Below are positions 22,816-34,505 of a stretch of 64,000 bases of DNA, in pieces. The stretch spans positions 57,371,278 through 57,435,277 of the forward strand of contig NC_052616.1 in assembly GCF_016545825.1 (NCBI RefSeq), given 5' to 3'. A program made the translations under genes and the position numbers. The notes beneath the pieces were generated by a model. That model made no database searches. It was given only the letters and a program-made list of their open reading frames with translations, and was not told the origin of the DNA. The stretch is from Eucalyptus grandis. Its lineage: Eukaryota > Streptophyta > Magnoliopsida > Myrtales > Myrtaceae. Every line of letters begins with the position of its first letter. Positions within the stretch are counted from its first letter, which is position 1.

Positions 22816-24868
22816 TTAAAGTCTTCCTTCACTGAACAACCTCCTCACTCTTAGCATTGGCCCGATTCGAATAGAGAGGGCTTGCATCTTATCATTCAAT
22901 GAACAGGAAGAAGCTTGACTTTCATTCTTCAAGCTTTGAACTTCGCATCCCAAGGCATAAATTTGTCCTTTCAACTCCAAGAGAATGTCCATGATTCTGC
23001 GAAAATCTGCTCCATTATCGGCCCGAGTACTTGCTTCGCTCGTTCGATGGAGTAAACGGCGAGACGATGGAGGTTCGGCATAATCTCGCAGATTTGGCGA
23101 TGAAGCTTCATGACCTTCCCCTGGAAATTGAGATGCAAAAACATCTTCTGGGTCTGCAGGTGAGCGACTGACTCCTTCACTTTCATCTCGATATGAAGAT
23201 GTCATTCCTTTTTCCTGATCTCCCCCTGTTTCAATGCCTACGGGTGGAGAAGAGATTCCTTCAGGATCTCCTTCTCTTCTTTCTTCTTCAGGTCTTGCTT
23301 GATCTGCTTCTTGCACTGTTTCTCTTTCTTCATCTTTCTTCTCATTTGCTTCTTTTTCTTCTTCTTCCTTCTCCTCTGCTTCTTTCTCTTCTTCTTCCTC
23401 CTCCTCTGCTTCTTTCGTCATTTGTTCCGAATCTTTCTCTGGAACAGATGACTTAAGTTCTTCAATGCCATTGCGAGAGATGGTAATGTCATCGTCATCA
23501 TCTTCATCCTCAACGAGGAGAGCTCTTCTTTTCTTTGATGGAGCAGCCATAGGCTCCTTCCCTTTTCTCTTAGCAGCAGAAGAGAGTTGATGAGACTTGG
23601 CAGGAGTCTTCTCCTTGAATTTCTCCAATTCCTTGCTCAGTTCTTTTAGACGCATTTTGGTCACCATTTTCAGTCCTACCACCATTTGATCGCATGATTG
23701 AACACAAAGGATTTGTGGAGGCTGAATATTCAGATGTCTGAATAACTTCGTAACAAGGCTTGGATAAGGGAGTTGACCTCTGTCCTTCATCACTGCTCTA
23801 TACATGTGAAACATGATAGTATGAGGGAGAGAAAACTTCTTTCCACAGAGGATGGCATACATCAGCTTTGCCTCAGGGCTTGAAACATCAGTTTTGGAAG
23901 TTGATTTCGGCCGAAGGCAATTAATCACAGTTTTGTGAAGCAGGATGTTGAATGCATTCATCCTTGAGTAGGTGATCTTCTCTTCTGTTCTTCTGTCCTT
24001 CACCAGTTCAAGAGTGGCCCGAGCAATGGAAACCTTAATCGGTTGATATCTCCCTCTCTCAACTTCTAACACATCAGCCAAAGATATCCATATCGACAAC
24101 ATAATCTTGATCTTTGACATTGAAGGAAAATCTATTCGCATCTAAAAAGCTAAGATTTGAATAGAAATATGCAGTCAGTTCAGCATAAGCCTCTGTTGAG
24201 TCAGAACAGAACTTTTCCAGTTGAAGATAACTGAACTTTTCCCTCAAGTTCACTTTCACAGCATCCAGAAAATCAAAGTCCACACTTCTAGGGTTTATTA
24301 CCCCACGCTTCAGCAATTTCGTGTACAGATCCTTTTGTTCCTTTGATCTGAACAAATCTCCCATTTTTCCTTGAATTTCAGCCGCAATACCCATTTTCGG
24401 TTGAAATAAACTGAACATATTGTCATCATCATTCCCATCTACAGGATTTGGCCCCCAGTCACGAGGATCACTTGGGATATTCGCAAGGGTTTCCTCAGCC
24501 ACCCCTTTACGAGCAATTCCCAAACTTTCCATTCTTTTCAAAAAGATATATTCGTTCCTATATCCTTTTTCTTTAACAAAATCATCAACATATTTCAAAG
24601 GAGTATGAATTCCTTTTAAAGCACGATATAGCTTATAGATAAAAGCAGGCTTTTGAGTTCTTACGGGTTCTGCTTCCTCGATGATTTCTTTCTGTTGAAT
24701 AACGCCTTGAGGACTAGATGGTGGAGAATGACGCTGCTGAGAATGTTGTGGGCTCGGATGCTGATCTGGAGAAACTTCATCTTCCGTAAGATCAAAGTGA
24801 GTAGGCCCTTCACTCATTCTCTGTGGTCCCCTGCTTGCGATTCTTGAGGACTTTCTTGAAAACGACAT
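22816..24868 (-). pseudogene. Copia-2 extra ORF between pol and 3' LTR (one main frame break)
   Basis: The best-preserved copy of the extra frame. The first part (24868 down to 24074, 264 codons) starts MSFSRKSSRIAS and carries FIYKLYRALKGI and DPRDWGPNPVDGNDD. The second part (to 22816) overlaps it in another frame, so one indel near 24075-24085 separates them. Part two carries LMYAILCGKKFSLPH, a putative basic nuclear signal (AKRKGKEPMAAPSKKRR), an acidic patch, a long E/K-rich coiled coil, and a tail with LGCEVQSLKNE. No signal peptide or membrane helix is evident. Function is unknown; the position matches the env-like frame of Sireviruses. Confidence 0.8.
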
Positions 24869-25355
24869 CTTTCTCAGTCAATGGAAGATTTCTTGCTTGA
24901 CTTTCACAGAAAAGATGACAACTTTTTAAGATTGAACGAAGGAGACAAACGGAAGTGGAGGATCGATGTTTTCTAGGGTTTTGAGAGTAAAGTGAATAGA
25001 AAGGTGAAAAGTAATTGATAGTGTTCGTTCGGTTAAAAAGAGAAGTAAACGAATCGTCACAAAGGAAATAAAATATGCCTTTTCAAAATAACTGCCTTTA
25101 TCCGGAAAAATAGCTATTTCAAAAGTAACTTCCTTTTTGAAAATGAATCGTTGCAAAATTTACGGTTAATAAATATAGCAACAATTTAAACAGAGTCTGA
25201 TGATCGTACCTTTTCAAGATAAGATTGGAGAGAGAAAGACTTATAGTCTGAAGGTTGAGACAAGACTGTAGATAAGGTCTTATAAGCCTGAGTCTGAAGG
25301 TCTTTAGACTTTGATAACCTCATACCTCAAAATGTTGAGTCTGGTCCGTATAGAC

Positions 25356-28300
25356 TCAAATTGATTTTTGTCCAAAGGCTTTGTGAGTATATCGGCCGAG
25401 TTGATTCTTTGAGTCAACAAATTGAATTGAGACATCTCCATTTTGAACATGATCTCTAATGAAGTGATGTCGAATCTCTATATGCTTTGCTCTTGAGTGG
25501 AGAATTGGATTTTGGTGAGGTTGATAGCGCTGGTGTTGTCGCAATTAATCTCCGTGCATGAGTCTTCAATTTCAAAATCTCTTAGCTGTTGTTTTATCCA
25601 TAGAATTTGCGAACAGCAGCTTCCAAGAGCTACATACTCTGCTTCTGTTGTTGAAAGGGACACAGTACTTTGCTTCCTAGAAAACCAAGACACTGTTCTG
25701 CTTCCAAGCAACTGGCAAGTTCCTGAAGTGCTCTTTCTATCAACTCTGCAACCGGCCAGATCTGCGTCTGAATAACCCAGAAGATTAAAGTCTCCCTTCT
25801 TAGGATACCAAAGACCGATGCTTGATGATGAAGCGACGTATTTGATGATGCGTTTCGCAGCACTGAGATGAGATTCTCTAGGATCGATTGAAACCTTGCA
25901 CAGATGCAAACACTTAACAAAATATCAGGTCTAGAAGCAGTAAGATAAAGAAGTGATCCGATAATGCTCCTGTACAGCTTTTGATCAACTTTCTTTCCTT
26001 CTTCATCTTTGTCTATCTTTAAAGAACTTGACATTGGTATGACGACCTTTTGCAATTCTCCACCCAAACCTTTTGACAAGATCATTAACATATTTTTCTT
26101 GAAAAATAAAAGTTCCTTCTTTCAATTGCTTTATTTGAAGACCAAGAAAGAATGTTAATTCTCCCATCATACTCATTTCAAACTCCTCCTGCATAGACTT
26201 TGAAAATTTCTTGCACGGACTTTCATTAGAGGATCCAAAAATGATATCATCTACATATATTTGAACAAGTAAGAAACTTTTGTTTTCCTTCTTGATAAAT
26301 AAAGTCGTATCTACTTTACCTTTGACAAAACCATTTTGTAATAGGAAATTACTTAACCTGTCGTACCAAGCTCGAGGTGCTTGCTTTAAACCGTACAAAG
26401 CCTTTTTCAGTCTGAAGACTGAGTCTAGCTTCTTTGGGTCTTCAAACCCTGGCGGTTGTTCCACATAAACTTCCTCATGGATAAATCCATTTAGAAATGC
26501 GTTTTTGACGTCCATTTGGAATAACCTGAAATTCTTATAACAAGCAAACGCAAGTAATAGTCGAATAGCTTCTAACCTTGCCACTGGAGCGTAAGTCTCA
26601 TCATAGTCTATTCCTTCTTATTGCGTATATCCCTTGGCCACGAGTCTTGCTTTATTTCGTACGACTTTTCCTTTCTCGTTCATTTTATTTCTGAACACCC
26701 ATTTGGCTCCAATAACAGTTTTACCTTTTGGTTTGGATGTCAATTCCCAGACATCATTTATGCTGAATTGTCTGAGCTCTTCTTGCATAGCTTCAATCCA
26801 GCTTTCATCAGATAAAGCTTCTTCTATGCTCTTTGGTTCAATTTCAGAAACAAGAGCCATAGCACTAGACTCTTCTCGCCTTTTGGATCTGGTGCGAATT
26901 CCTTCATTCATTTCGCCAATTATAAGATCTTTGGGATGACTGGATTTATGCTTCCAGTTACTTGTTGATTTGTCTGGTTGATGATCTCTTTCTTTATTTG
27001 GATCTTCACTAACAACCTGATGCTGGTTTTCCAGTCCGAGATGCTTCTTGAGTTGTAGACTTTGGAGGGTGGAGCCGGTTCGAGACTCTTCTTGATGAGT
27101 CGACTTGATTCATCTTGCGTTGAGTCTTGAAATTTGACATTTATTGACTCCTCTACAGACTGACTCTTCTTGTTATAGACTCGTAAGCTTTGCTTGAAGT
27201 AGAATATCCAAGGAAGATACCTTCATCTGATCTTTCTTCAAACTTACCAACACGATCTTTTGCATTTTTCAATATGAAACATTTGCAACCAAATACATGA
27301 AAGTATGAAACAATAGGCTTCTTTTCTTTGAATAACTCATAAGGGGTTTTCGAAGAATAGATCTTAAGAAGACTCTATTGATGATATAGCAAGCTGTTGA
27401 AACAGACTTCAGCCCAAAATCGAGAAGAAATTTTACTTTCAATTAGAAGAGTTCTAGCCATTTCTTGAAGAGATCTGTTCTTTCTTTCCACAACCCCATT
27501 TTGCTTGAGGAGTATATGGAGAAGAAAACACATGTTTACATCAGATTCATCACAGAATTTTGTAAAATCTTGATTTTCAAATTCTCCTCCGTGATCTATT
27601 TTTATACAAGAGATTACACATCCTTTTTCATTTTGAACCTTTTAGCAAATTTTTCAAAATACGAAAAGGTTTCGGACTTACTTGAGAGGAAATATACCCA
27701 AGTAAAACGGGAGTAATCATCAACAATTACTAGACAATACTTCTTACCCCCAATACTCTGAGTCCTGGTTGGTCCGAAGAGATCCATATGCAACAACTGT
27801 AGTACATGATTAGTAGAAACATAATTTATTGGTTTAAATGAATTTCTTACCTGCTTTCCCAGAATACATGGAGTGCATGAATCAGTCTTTTGGTATGGCA
27901 ATTTGGGTAGACCTCGAACAAGCTGCTTTGATGAGATTTTGGCTAATTGCTTCATGTTGACATGACCAAGCTTTTTGTACCATAAGCTTGCTTCGTCTTG
28001 AATTGAGATAAGACATTGCGATTCATTTGGTTTCACATCCAGAAGATAGATGTTTCCATGTCTTCGACCCAGAAAAGATTGAGTAGAGTCTTTGCTGACT
28101 CCAGAACATGTTCCTTCTTGAAAGAAGATCTTGAAACCAGTATCACACAATTGACTAATCTTTGAGAAGATTGTAATTGAGTCCTTCCACCAAGGAAACA
28201 TTACTTATTGTGAGAGTCCCAATTTTCACGGTTCCAAATCCCACAATACTTCCTTTGTTGTTTCCTCCAAATGAAACTTTTCCACCATTTACTTGAGCAA

Positions 28301-28397
28301 GCTTTATAAAGCAATTTGAGTCTCTGTCATGTGTCTTGAGCAACCAAACCACTTTGTCAAGATACCACTTTACCTGTTTCTTGATGGAGACTTGCAT
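25356..28397 (-). pseudogene. Copia-2 pol region (broken)
   Basis: Read on the minus strand from 28397: a damaged protease region, the pre-integrase motif (WYKKLGH), integrase core VIVDDYSRF, then reverse transcriptase in the frames ending at 26618 and running 26584-26003 ([16 protein letters not shown]), and RNase H (SWFSRKQSTVSLSTTEAEY, KHIEIRHHF) to about 25356. At least four frame breaks or stops separate the blocks, including a TAA at 26618-26620 within the RT start and breaks near 26050, 25500, and 27600-27000. Confidence 0.88.
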
Positions 28398-28410
28398 TTA
28401 ATAAAGAGTC

Positions 28411-30110
28411 TCAAGCTTTCTTTGGTACCCAAGCTTTCTTGGGTCCTTTGGTGTTAGTAAGATAAACAGTATTAGCCCATACTCTTTTAATAGGTTTCCA
28501 TACCAAAGGACACTCTTTTTCAAAGTGTTCCTTACTGTCGCACTTAGAACATCCGAGAGAATTTCTTCCTACGGGTTTTACAAAGACTTTCTTAAAATGA
28601 TTTTTGTAAACTTCACTCGAAAGCCTTTTCTTAATTCTTTCTTTTACTTTAGGAAAATCAATCAATGGAATTGTTTCTTTGTCATACCTAGACCGGACTT
28701 ATTGAAGTAAGGTCTTTGTCTTGAAAGAATTTTCTCAAGTTTTTCAGACCCTATTGAAAATTTCTTTGATATATTTGATAAGTCTGTTTTTAAGAAAGCA
28801 TTTTCTTTTAAAAGATTTCCTTCTTTTTCTTTAAGATTAGAAACAGACGAGTCTAGGCTTTTAACTCTTTTCGTTAAAACATCTTCCTTTTGTTTTAGAG
28901 CTAAGTTTTCCCTTTTTAGTTTGGAAATACTTTTGAGAGAAGTCTTAAGACTAAAGCATAGTTCATCAATATATTTAGAAACTTTAACAGGAATTTTAAA
29001 ATTACTTGCCTCAAATTCACTGTCTGAGTCGATCCCGAGTCCGATCCAGTCCGAGTCCGATCGTGCCATCGAGACATAGATTTGCATATTCATTATCACT
29101 TTCTTCAGTATCACTCCAGGTTTCAGCTTTGAGAGCTTTTCGAAACTTTTCAGCTTTTCCTTTCTTCTTCTTCGAAGAGGACAGTTGGGTCTGATGTGTC
29201 CCTTCTTCTTGCATTCAAAGCGGACTACATCTCTATTTGGTTCCTCATCATCACAGACTTGGTCGCTGTCTTTGAAAGCCTGGTTTCTTTGAGTTGAACC
29301 TTCTCCCTTTTCTATTTAGTTTTCTGAATCTTCTTATCATGAGAGCAAGCTCCTCATCGTCCATATCATCTTCAGAATCTGTAACATCAGAATCATCATT
29401 TGATTTTAATGCAATGGATTTCTTACCTCTTGGATCTTCATCTTCATTGATCCTTTCCACTTCATAGGACTGAAGCGTTCCAATAAGCTCATCAACAGAC
29501 AATAGTGGCATAATTCTGCGTCTCTCTTATCGAAGTCTTTATGTGATTCCAATCCTTGGAGAGTCCACGTAGAAGCTTGTTTACCTTCATGGGATCAGAA
29601 GTTGGTTGACCTTGATTTTCAAGACCATTCACAATATCTGTAAAACGACTAAACATATCAGATATTGTTTCTCCTGGTTTCATTCTAAAGGCTTCATATT
29701 GACCGAGAAGAATGTTGATTCTTGTTTCCTTCACTCGATCTGTTCCTTCATAGGTGATATGCAATCTGTCCCAAACTTCTTTTGCTGTACCACAAGAAGA
29801 TATTCTATTATACTCAGTTGGTGATAAAGCACAATATAAAGAGTAAATTGCTTTTGCATCGAGTGTTTGTCTTTTGGTTATTTCTTCTTGAGACAATCCG
29901 CTGGATTCTTCAGTATCTTTTCCTCTTTCAGAGACTGGTGCAGTGGTAGGAATTATTCCTTTTTCTACAACATCCCATTCCAGAGGATCCTTTGATCGTA
30001 GGAAAGCTTTCATCTTGTTCTTCCAAATGTTGTAATCCTTTCCATCAAAGTAAGGTGGTCTGGTATTGCTTTGCCCTTCCATCAGCCCCTGGTGCTAGCA
30101 TACTAGCCAT
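28411..30110 (-). pseudogene. Copia-2 gag region (few breaks)
   Basis: From the ATG at 30110 the capsid part is nearly complete (30082-29492: MEGQSNTRPPYFDG..., YSLYCALSPTEYN, LLRGLSKDWNHIKTS). Next come an acidic segment (SEDDMDDEELALMIRRF), a frameshifted first zinc knuckle near 29215, a coiled coil with VKVSKYIDELCFSLKTSLK (29114-28662), and an intact second CCHC knuckle CSKCDSKEHFEKEC (28665-28411). This is the clearest gag copy in the window. Confidence 0.88.
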
Positions 30111-30158
30111 GGATCTTTTACTATGAAGTAAAACACTTCAAATAAAGTAAGTACATGT

Positions 30159-30169
30159 GCTCGATACCA
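30159..30169 (-). other. Copia-2 primer-binding site
   Basis: Reads TGGTATCGAGC on the minus strand just inside the 5' LTR; resembles TGGTATCAGAGC with CAGA reduced to CGA, the same change seen elsewhere in these copies. Confidence 0.8.
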
Positions 30170-30171
30170 AT

Positions 30172-31066
30172 TGATATTGCTAGTATAAACACCTAGAGGG
30201 GGGTGAATAGGCGCACAAACAGTTTTTCTTGAATACGGAAGCAATTCTTAACAGATTGAAATACGTTTGAAGTAAAGAGAGTAAGGAAGAGAAAATTAAA
30301 CACAGGATTTATAGTGGTTCGGCTTATTCCAAGCCTACGTCCACTCTTCCGCACTGACAGCCCACCGGCTGGATTTCACTATAATCAAAAGAGAAGTTAC
30401 AGCACAGCTTTGCCTTGATTCCCAAAGTGTAGATGTTCTACCACACCTCCTCAAGGTCTCTCACAAATATAGACTCTCTTTTGTATACAAGTATTCGCTC
30501 AAGAGATTTATCTAAACAAATGGGAGCTTCAGACTTTGGAATTCTTCTATCGCGCACACCTCGAACAACTAAGAACGACTTCCTTATATACTCCTTTATG
30601 CCATCATATCCGTTGGCACTTACCAAAGGAATTCCTCCAATCTAACCGTTAGACAGAATCAATTAGGAAGATTGTTCGAGTTATTAAAGGAACATGTTGA
30701 TAGCCCATCAATCCTATTCGCCCATACAATCAGGATCTCGGTTTCCATAAGTAGAACCTTCCAATAATATATAGACAATCATCGAATCTTCAGTCATTGA
30801 ATCAATCTTGATCAATAAAAGGATTCGATATGTCTTCTCCAGCCACGAGATCTTCTCCAGATGATAAGGTTAAATCCCGAACAAACCACTTAGTTCGGAT
30901 AACCTTTCTTCAACGGATTCGAGACTTGTCAATGAGGATAGACTTTGAGTCTTGAGTCTCGGCTGTCCGGGAAGTCTTCGACTTTAACCGACGAGTCCGG
31001 ACTTTCGACTAGACCGAAGGATACGTTTTGTCAACTTCAAAACTCTTCATGAGGATTTCTCCAACA
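30172..31066 (-). repeat. Copia-2 5' LTR
   Basis: 895 bp, almost the same as 21481-22381. Differences are again largely at CAG/CTG words: GGATTCTGATATG against GGATTCGATATG, and TTCGAGACTT against TTCAGACTT. Confidence 0.93.
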
Positions 31067-31071
31067 AATTC

Positions 31072-31277
31072 TACCAGATGGAAACGAAATAGCAGTCAAG
31101 AGGCTATTGAGGAAGTCATGTGGCGGGGCGTAAAATAATTTAGAAACGAAATCACGCTCATCGCAAAACTCAAATACAAAAATCCAATGAGGCTTTTGGG
31201 GTGGGGCATAGATGGACATGAGAAGCTACTCATATATGAATACATGGCCAATGAAAGCCTCGACGTCTTCCTCTCTG
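31072..31277 (+). pseudogene. psiCRK-1: kinase exon right of Copia-2
   Basis: Together with GGAATTC (21474-21480) left of Copia-2, it encodes the ILPDGNEIAVKRL block that holds the ATP-binding lysine. After a frameshift and a stop near 31125 it continues as [20 protein letters not shown] and [14 protein letters not shown], ending at a GT donor (31278). These are kinase subdomains II to V. Confidence 0.85.
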
Positions 31278-31373
31278 GTTAGTCCCAGTACAGTCTGTTT
31301 TCGCTCACAAGTGGACCACACTCCAATTGTCTTTACACGTTCAATGAAAATCGTGTCAGCTACTGCTTTTTAG

Positions 31374-32275
31374 ACCCAATGAAGAGTTACAGCTCGATTG
31401 GAGAGCACGCTACAACATAATTAATGGGATTGCCAGAGGACTGCTTTATCTTCACGAGGATTCCGTGTCGAAGATCATCCATAAAGATCTAAAGCCGAGC
31501 AATGTGTCGCTGGACATCGACATGGTTGCCAAGATATCACTTACCTTCTGATTTCGACTAAAAAGAAACTACAAAAGCACCTCTTGATAATTGTTTTTAA
31601 TCCTTTGTATGGTTTGTATTCTAAAATGTTCAGAACAATCAAAATGGAAAAGGGAACTAATTTTCCATGATCTCTGTGAATGTATAAAAGAAAATCACTT
31701 ACCTGAAATTCCATTAAACTTGTTTTTGCCTATGCACATAACAGCAATGGAGGGACAATTCTCTGCGAAGTCAGATGTGTTCAGCTTTGACGTCATCCTG
31801 CTTGAAATCATCAATGGGAAGAAAAATAATGGTTTCTACCTCACCATGCGCGCATCGTTGCTGCTAAAATATGTAAAGTTCATTCTCTTTGCATGCTTGC
31901 ATCATGATTTTAATCGAATTGAGCAAGAGGTTTGAAATAACATAGATGACATATCCCGGTGATACAAATAAACTATGTAACAAAGGGAAAGATCTTAAAT
32001 TCGTGGAACCATTCCTGCTGAAACGTTCGCACCGGCTGATGTGCGTAGAACCATTCAAATAAGACTTTTACTTGTGCAAGAAGATCCAGCAGACCAGCCT
32101 CTCGTGACGGATGTGGTGGTTCTTCTTGAAAGTGGACCTGCCATGCTCTCGCAGCCGAAACAACCTGCATTTTTCAATCGAGCGAGACATCACCTTGGAT
32201 AGCCTTTCAATGCCAGAAAGTTCTTGTACCAACGATATTACTGCTTCTACAACGTCACCATGGTGAACGGTGGCT
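31374..32275 (+). pseudogene. psiCRK-1: catalytic-loop, activation and last kinase exons
   Basis: The exon at 31374-31551 reads [20 protein letters not shown] then [17 protein letters not shown]. The catalytic loop is HKD instead of HRD, and a stop falls where DFG should be. The exon at about 31744-31872 reads [20 protein letters not shown] (subdomain IX). The last exon, about 31980-32275, has fragments such as LKFVEPFL and QPKQPAFF, found at CRK C-termini, across several frames. The segment is a dead kinase C-lobe. Confidence 0.82.
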
Positions 32276-32933
32276 ATCAACATCCAAACATTTGACATCG
32301 ACATGACTCTCAGCTGCAATGGGAACTAGGTATAATAAGTACTGCTAATTCATGTAGAAATTGGAATTCATGATCTATCTTAGCTGTCTGATAATAGGTA
32401 AATTACTAAGTAGAGCATACATAGGTTTTGACAGAAACCATATAAATGACAAATCCAGTCTTTGTGAATTTTCTGTACATGGACATTAACACCTCATTCG
32501 TTGAATTGATTGGATCTCAAATGATGGTAGTAACTAGATGAACACCATACAATAAGATGGCATATGAATAATATTTCAAATTCTTGTAAGAAACTTTTTT
32601 TTTTTTTTTGGTTACTTTTTTAGAAGTTGAGACAAATGGGCTTTAAGACATTAGAATTAATTTTTCCTCAACGTAATCTCTTGGTCAAACAAGCCACAGG
32701 CAATCTAAATGGCTTGTATAATCAATGTCTTGTAAAGTCTTACCATGTCTTGATATATCATTTGATTTTTCCAGGTAATAATTTTTCCACGTTCCTCCGG
32801 TAACAACTGCATAATGGACACTAGTTGATATGCGTGTAGACTTGTGGTCCATACATAGCCAAATTTCTAATCTGACACTACCCTATATAAACATCTTATG
32901 AATGTCTCTTCTTAACCATCCAATCATCAAAAC
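32276..32933. other. Intergenic sequence between psiCRK-1 and psiCRK-2
   Basis: AT-rich, with a poly-T run near 32598-32610. No gene recognised. The last part is the promoter region of psiCRK-2. Confidence 0.5.
32884..32891 (+). promoter_or_regulatory. Possible TATA box of psiCRK-2
   Basis: TATATAAA 43 bp before the psiCRK-2 start codon. The short distance leaves little 5' UTR, so it is only a candidate. Confidence 0.35.
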
Positions 32934-33215
32934 ATGAATTCTTGCATCACCATTTGCCTCTCCTATCATCTTCCTATTCTTCTTACAAATTTCTTAGCAC
33001 TTACATTCACACTACTGAAGCTGCACCAACTTATTTAGGCATTAGTGCACAAACACCGCCCTCTTCATTCCCAACTCCTCCTACAAAACATATCTCAATA
33101 CCCTCCTCCCTTCCCTCTCCTCTACCGCTACCATTACCGCCAAAAAACCCGCTTGACCTCACCAACAAGCTATTCCTCTTTAGGGGTGATGTCAATGTCG
33201 CTATTGTAAAAAGTC
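32934..33215 (+). pseudogene. psiCRK-2: first DUF26 part of a CRK (truncated)
   Basis: Starts MNSCITICLS, similar to MSSCFTISLS of the intact ectodomain at 54403. In shifting frames it continues as CTNTALFIPNSSYKTYLNTL and LFRGDVNV, which correspond to CPNTTLFTPNSAYQSNLNTL and FCRGDINT of that gene. The first cysteine of the C-x8-C motif is lost and the copy stops near 33215. It is a third-party remnant of the CRK tandem array, with no membrane or kinase part following. Confidence 0.78.
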
Positions 33216-34233
33216 AGTGATCAAATAATAAAATAGAAAAAACAAAAAAAATCAGACACTAGATTTATATAGTTTGGTCATAGTGATTGATGTCCATGGG
33301 GAAAACAATAATGAATTCCACTATAAATCAAGTGATGCGACAGAGATTACACAGTCGAGTCACTCAAACACTCTTAGTATTTCCCAAGCTCCAATTACAC
33401 CTAATAATGCACGCAATATTTAGCCCTAAAACTCACAAACGAAATAATCTCTCAATCTCACAAAGAAATTCACAAATCTTACCAAAAGATTTCATGGCTA
33501 TAAACATTTATCTTTCTTGGATGTAATTCATGAATAAGGTTCGTCACATGAACCTGTTGCCAAGCATCCAGCACCTATGGACGTCATGCACAAATTGTGC
33601 ACTCATGACACCCACTAAATTGAACGGCACTTCAAGACTCTTGGATATCTTTAGGGTGTAATTCACAAGCAGAAGCTCCTCTTTGATAATCTTAACAAAG
33701 AACATCCACTTCGTATGTATAGGCAAGAATTGAATCTGACATAAGAAACCTTCTCCAACTAGGGAAGCCATTCAATTAGGAAACCTATTCAAAATAGGAA
33801 GCACACTTGAATTAGGAAACTTTCCTTTTTGGTTCAAACTCGAGATATGTTTTCAATAATCACTGCTTGCGAGATTGCATGGCAAACATAAGAAGGAGAT
33901 ACCCACACATACCTTAATGACAAAGACTCAATCACTTGGGATGATGAGTGTATTATGGATATGTTTTGACAACTCATATGTACATCCCAACAACTGACAA
34001 TTACATCATAATGGTCCTTTAACAAGGAGAGGAGCTCCTTGAGATTTTTTGATAATGCCATCTCCAATATCAAGGAGATCAAGACATGGTTGCTTTTCCT
34101 TTTCGTTGAATGCCCAGTTTTTAAACAAAGCCATAAAGTCTTCATGAGAAAGGCCTTCTAAATTATGGGCTGGATAAAAAAAGGAAAAAAGGAAATCCAA
34201 TGTTAAACATGTAAAAGCGACTTCTAAACTGGG
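33216..34233. other. Unclassified noncoding sequence
   Basis: No domain found on either strand. Short open frames (for example 33834-34145 minus) have no recognisable motif. Sequence such as TTTATATAGTTTGGTCATAG followed by a start-codon-rich stretch resembles LTR-like repeats of other plant elements, but no boundaries could be set. Confidence 0.4.
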
Positions 34234-34391
34234 CCTAAATTTGGAACAAACTCATAAGAGGTGTATTTTGATAGAACAATATAGTTTACCGTCGGAAATC
34301 CAACGTTAAACATGTAATATTTAGGCTTTGACCAAGTCAAAAAAAGGAAAAAAGGAAAATAAATGTTGACTAGTCAATAAAGCAAAGAAGT

Positions 34392-34505
34392 GGGCCTCAG
34401 TTTATAAAGCACACCTAGAGCTCGTGCTAAAGAGGGAAAGAAGAAAAGGGGCCCAGTTTATAAAGCGCACCTAGAGCTCGTGCTAAAGACGGAAAGAAGA
34501 AAAGG
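34392..34505 (+). repeat. 57-bp direct repeat, two units
   Basis: Two adjacent units share CAGTTTATAAAGC, ACACCTAGAGCTCGTGCTAA (second unit GCACC) and GGAAAGAAGAAAAG. They lie near the start of the solo LTR. Confidence 0.85.

Larger units (their letters stand above)
21481..31066 (-). mobile_element. Copia-2: Sirevirus-type LTR retrotransposon, 9.6 kb, minus strand
   Basis: A full-length element of the same subfamily as Copia-1, in reverse orientation. Its 5' LTR is 30172-31066 and its 3' LTR is 21481-22381, with a perfect 5-bp duplication AATTC (21476-21480 and 31067-31071). It holds the primer site, gag, pol, the extra frame and the polypurine tract. Its frames are less broken than those of Copia-1 and Copia-3. 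It entered psiCRK-1 seven bases after the start of a kinase exon. Confidence 0.94.
3282..32275 (+). pseudogene. psiCRK-1: cysteine-rich receptor-like kinase split by nested transposons (overall span)
   Basis: Plant CRKs are plasma-membrane kinases with two extracellular DUF26 (Gnk2) domains, one membrane helix and a cytosolic Ser/Thr kinase. Pieces of one such gene follow each other on the plus strand in the correct order: part of DUF26-2 (3282-3346 and 8298-8539), the membrane exon (20061-20145 and 21070-21103), the glycine-loop exon (about 21146-21384), the next kinase exon (21474-21480 and 31072-31277), the catalytic-loop exon (about 31374-31551), a later kinase exon (about 31744-31872) and the last exon (about 31980-32275). 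The gaps are introns plus MULE-1, MULE-2 with Copia-1, a solo LTR and Copia-2. Stops and frameshifts in the kinase exons show that it is dead. The first DUF26 domain is not found. About 1.5 kb of coding sequence is spread over 29 kb. Confidence 0.88.

Noticed and set aside
22816..24868. Extra Sirevirus frame as a true envelope glycoprotein
   Set aside because: No signal peptide, membrane helix or cysteine pattern is visible; the sequence is charged and coiled-coil rich.
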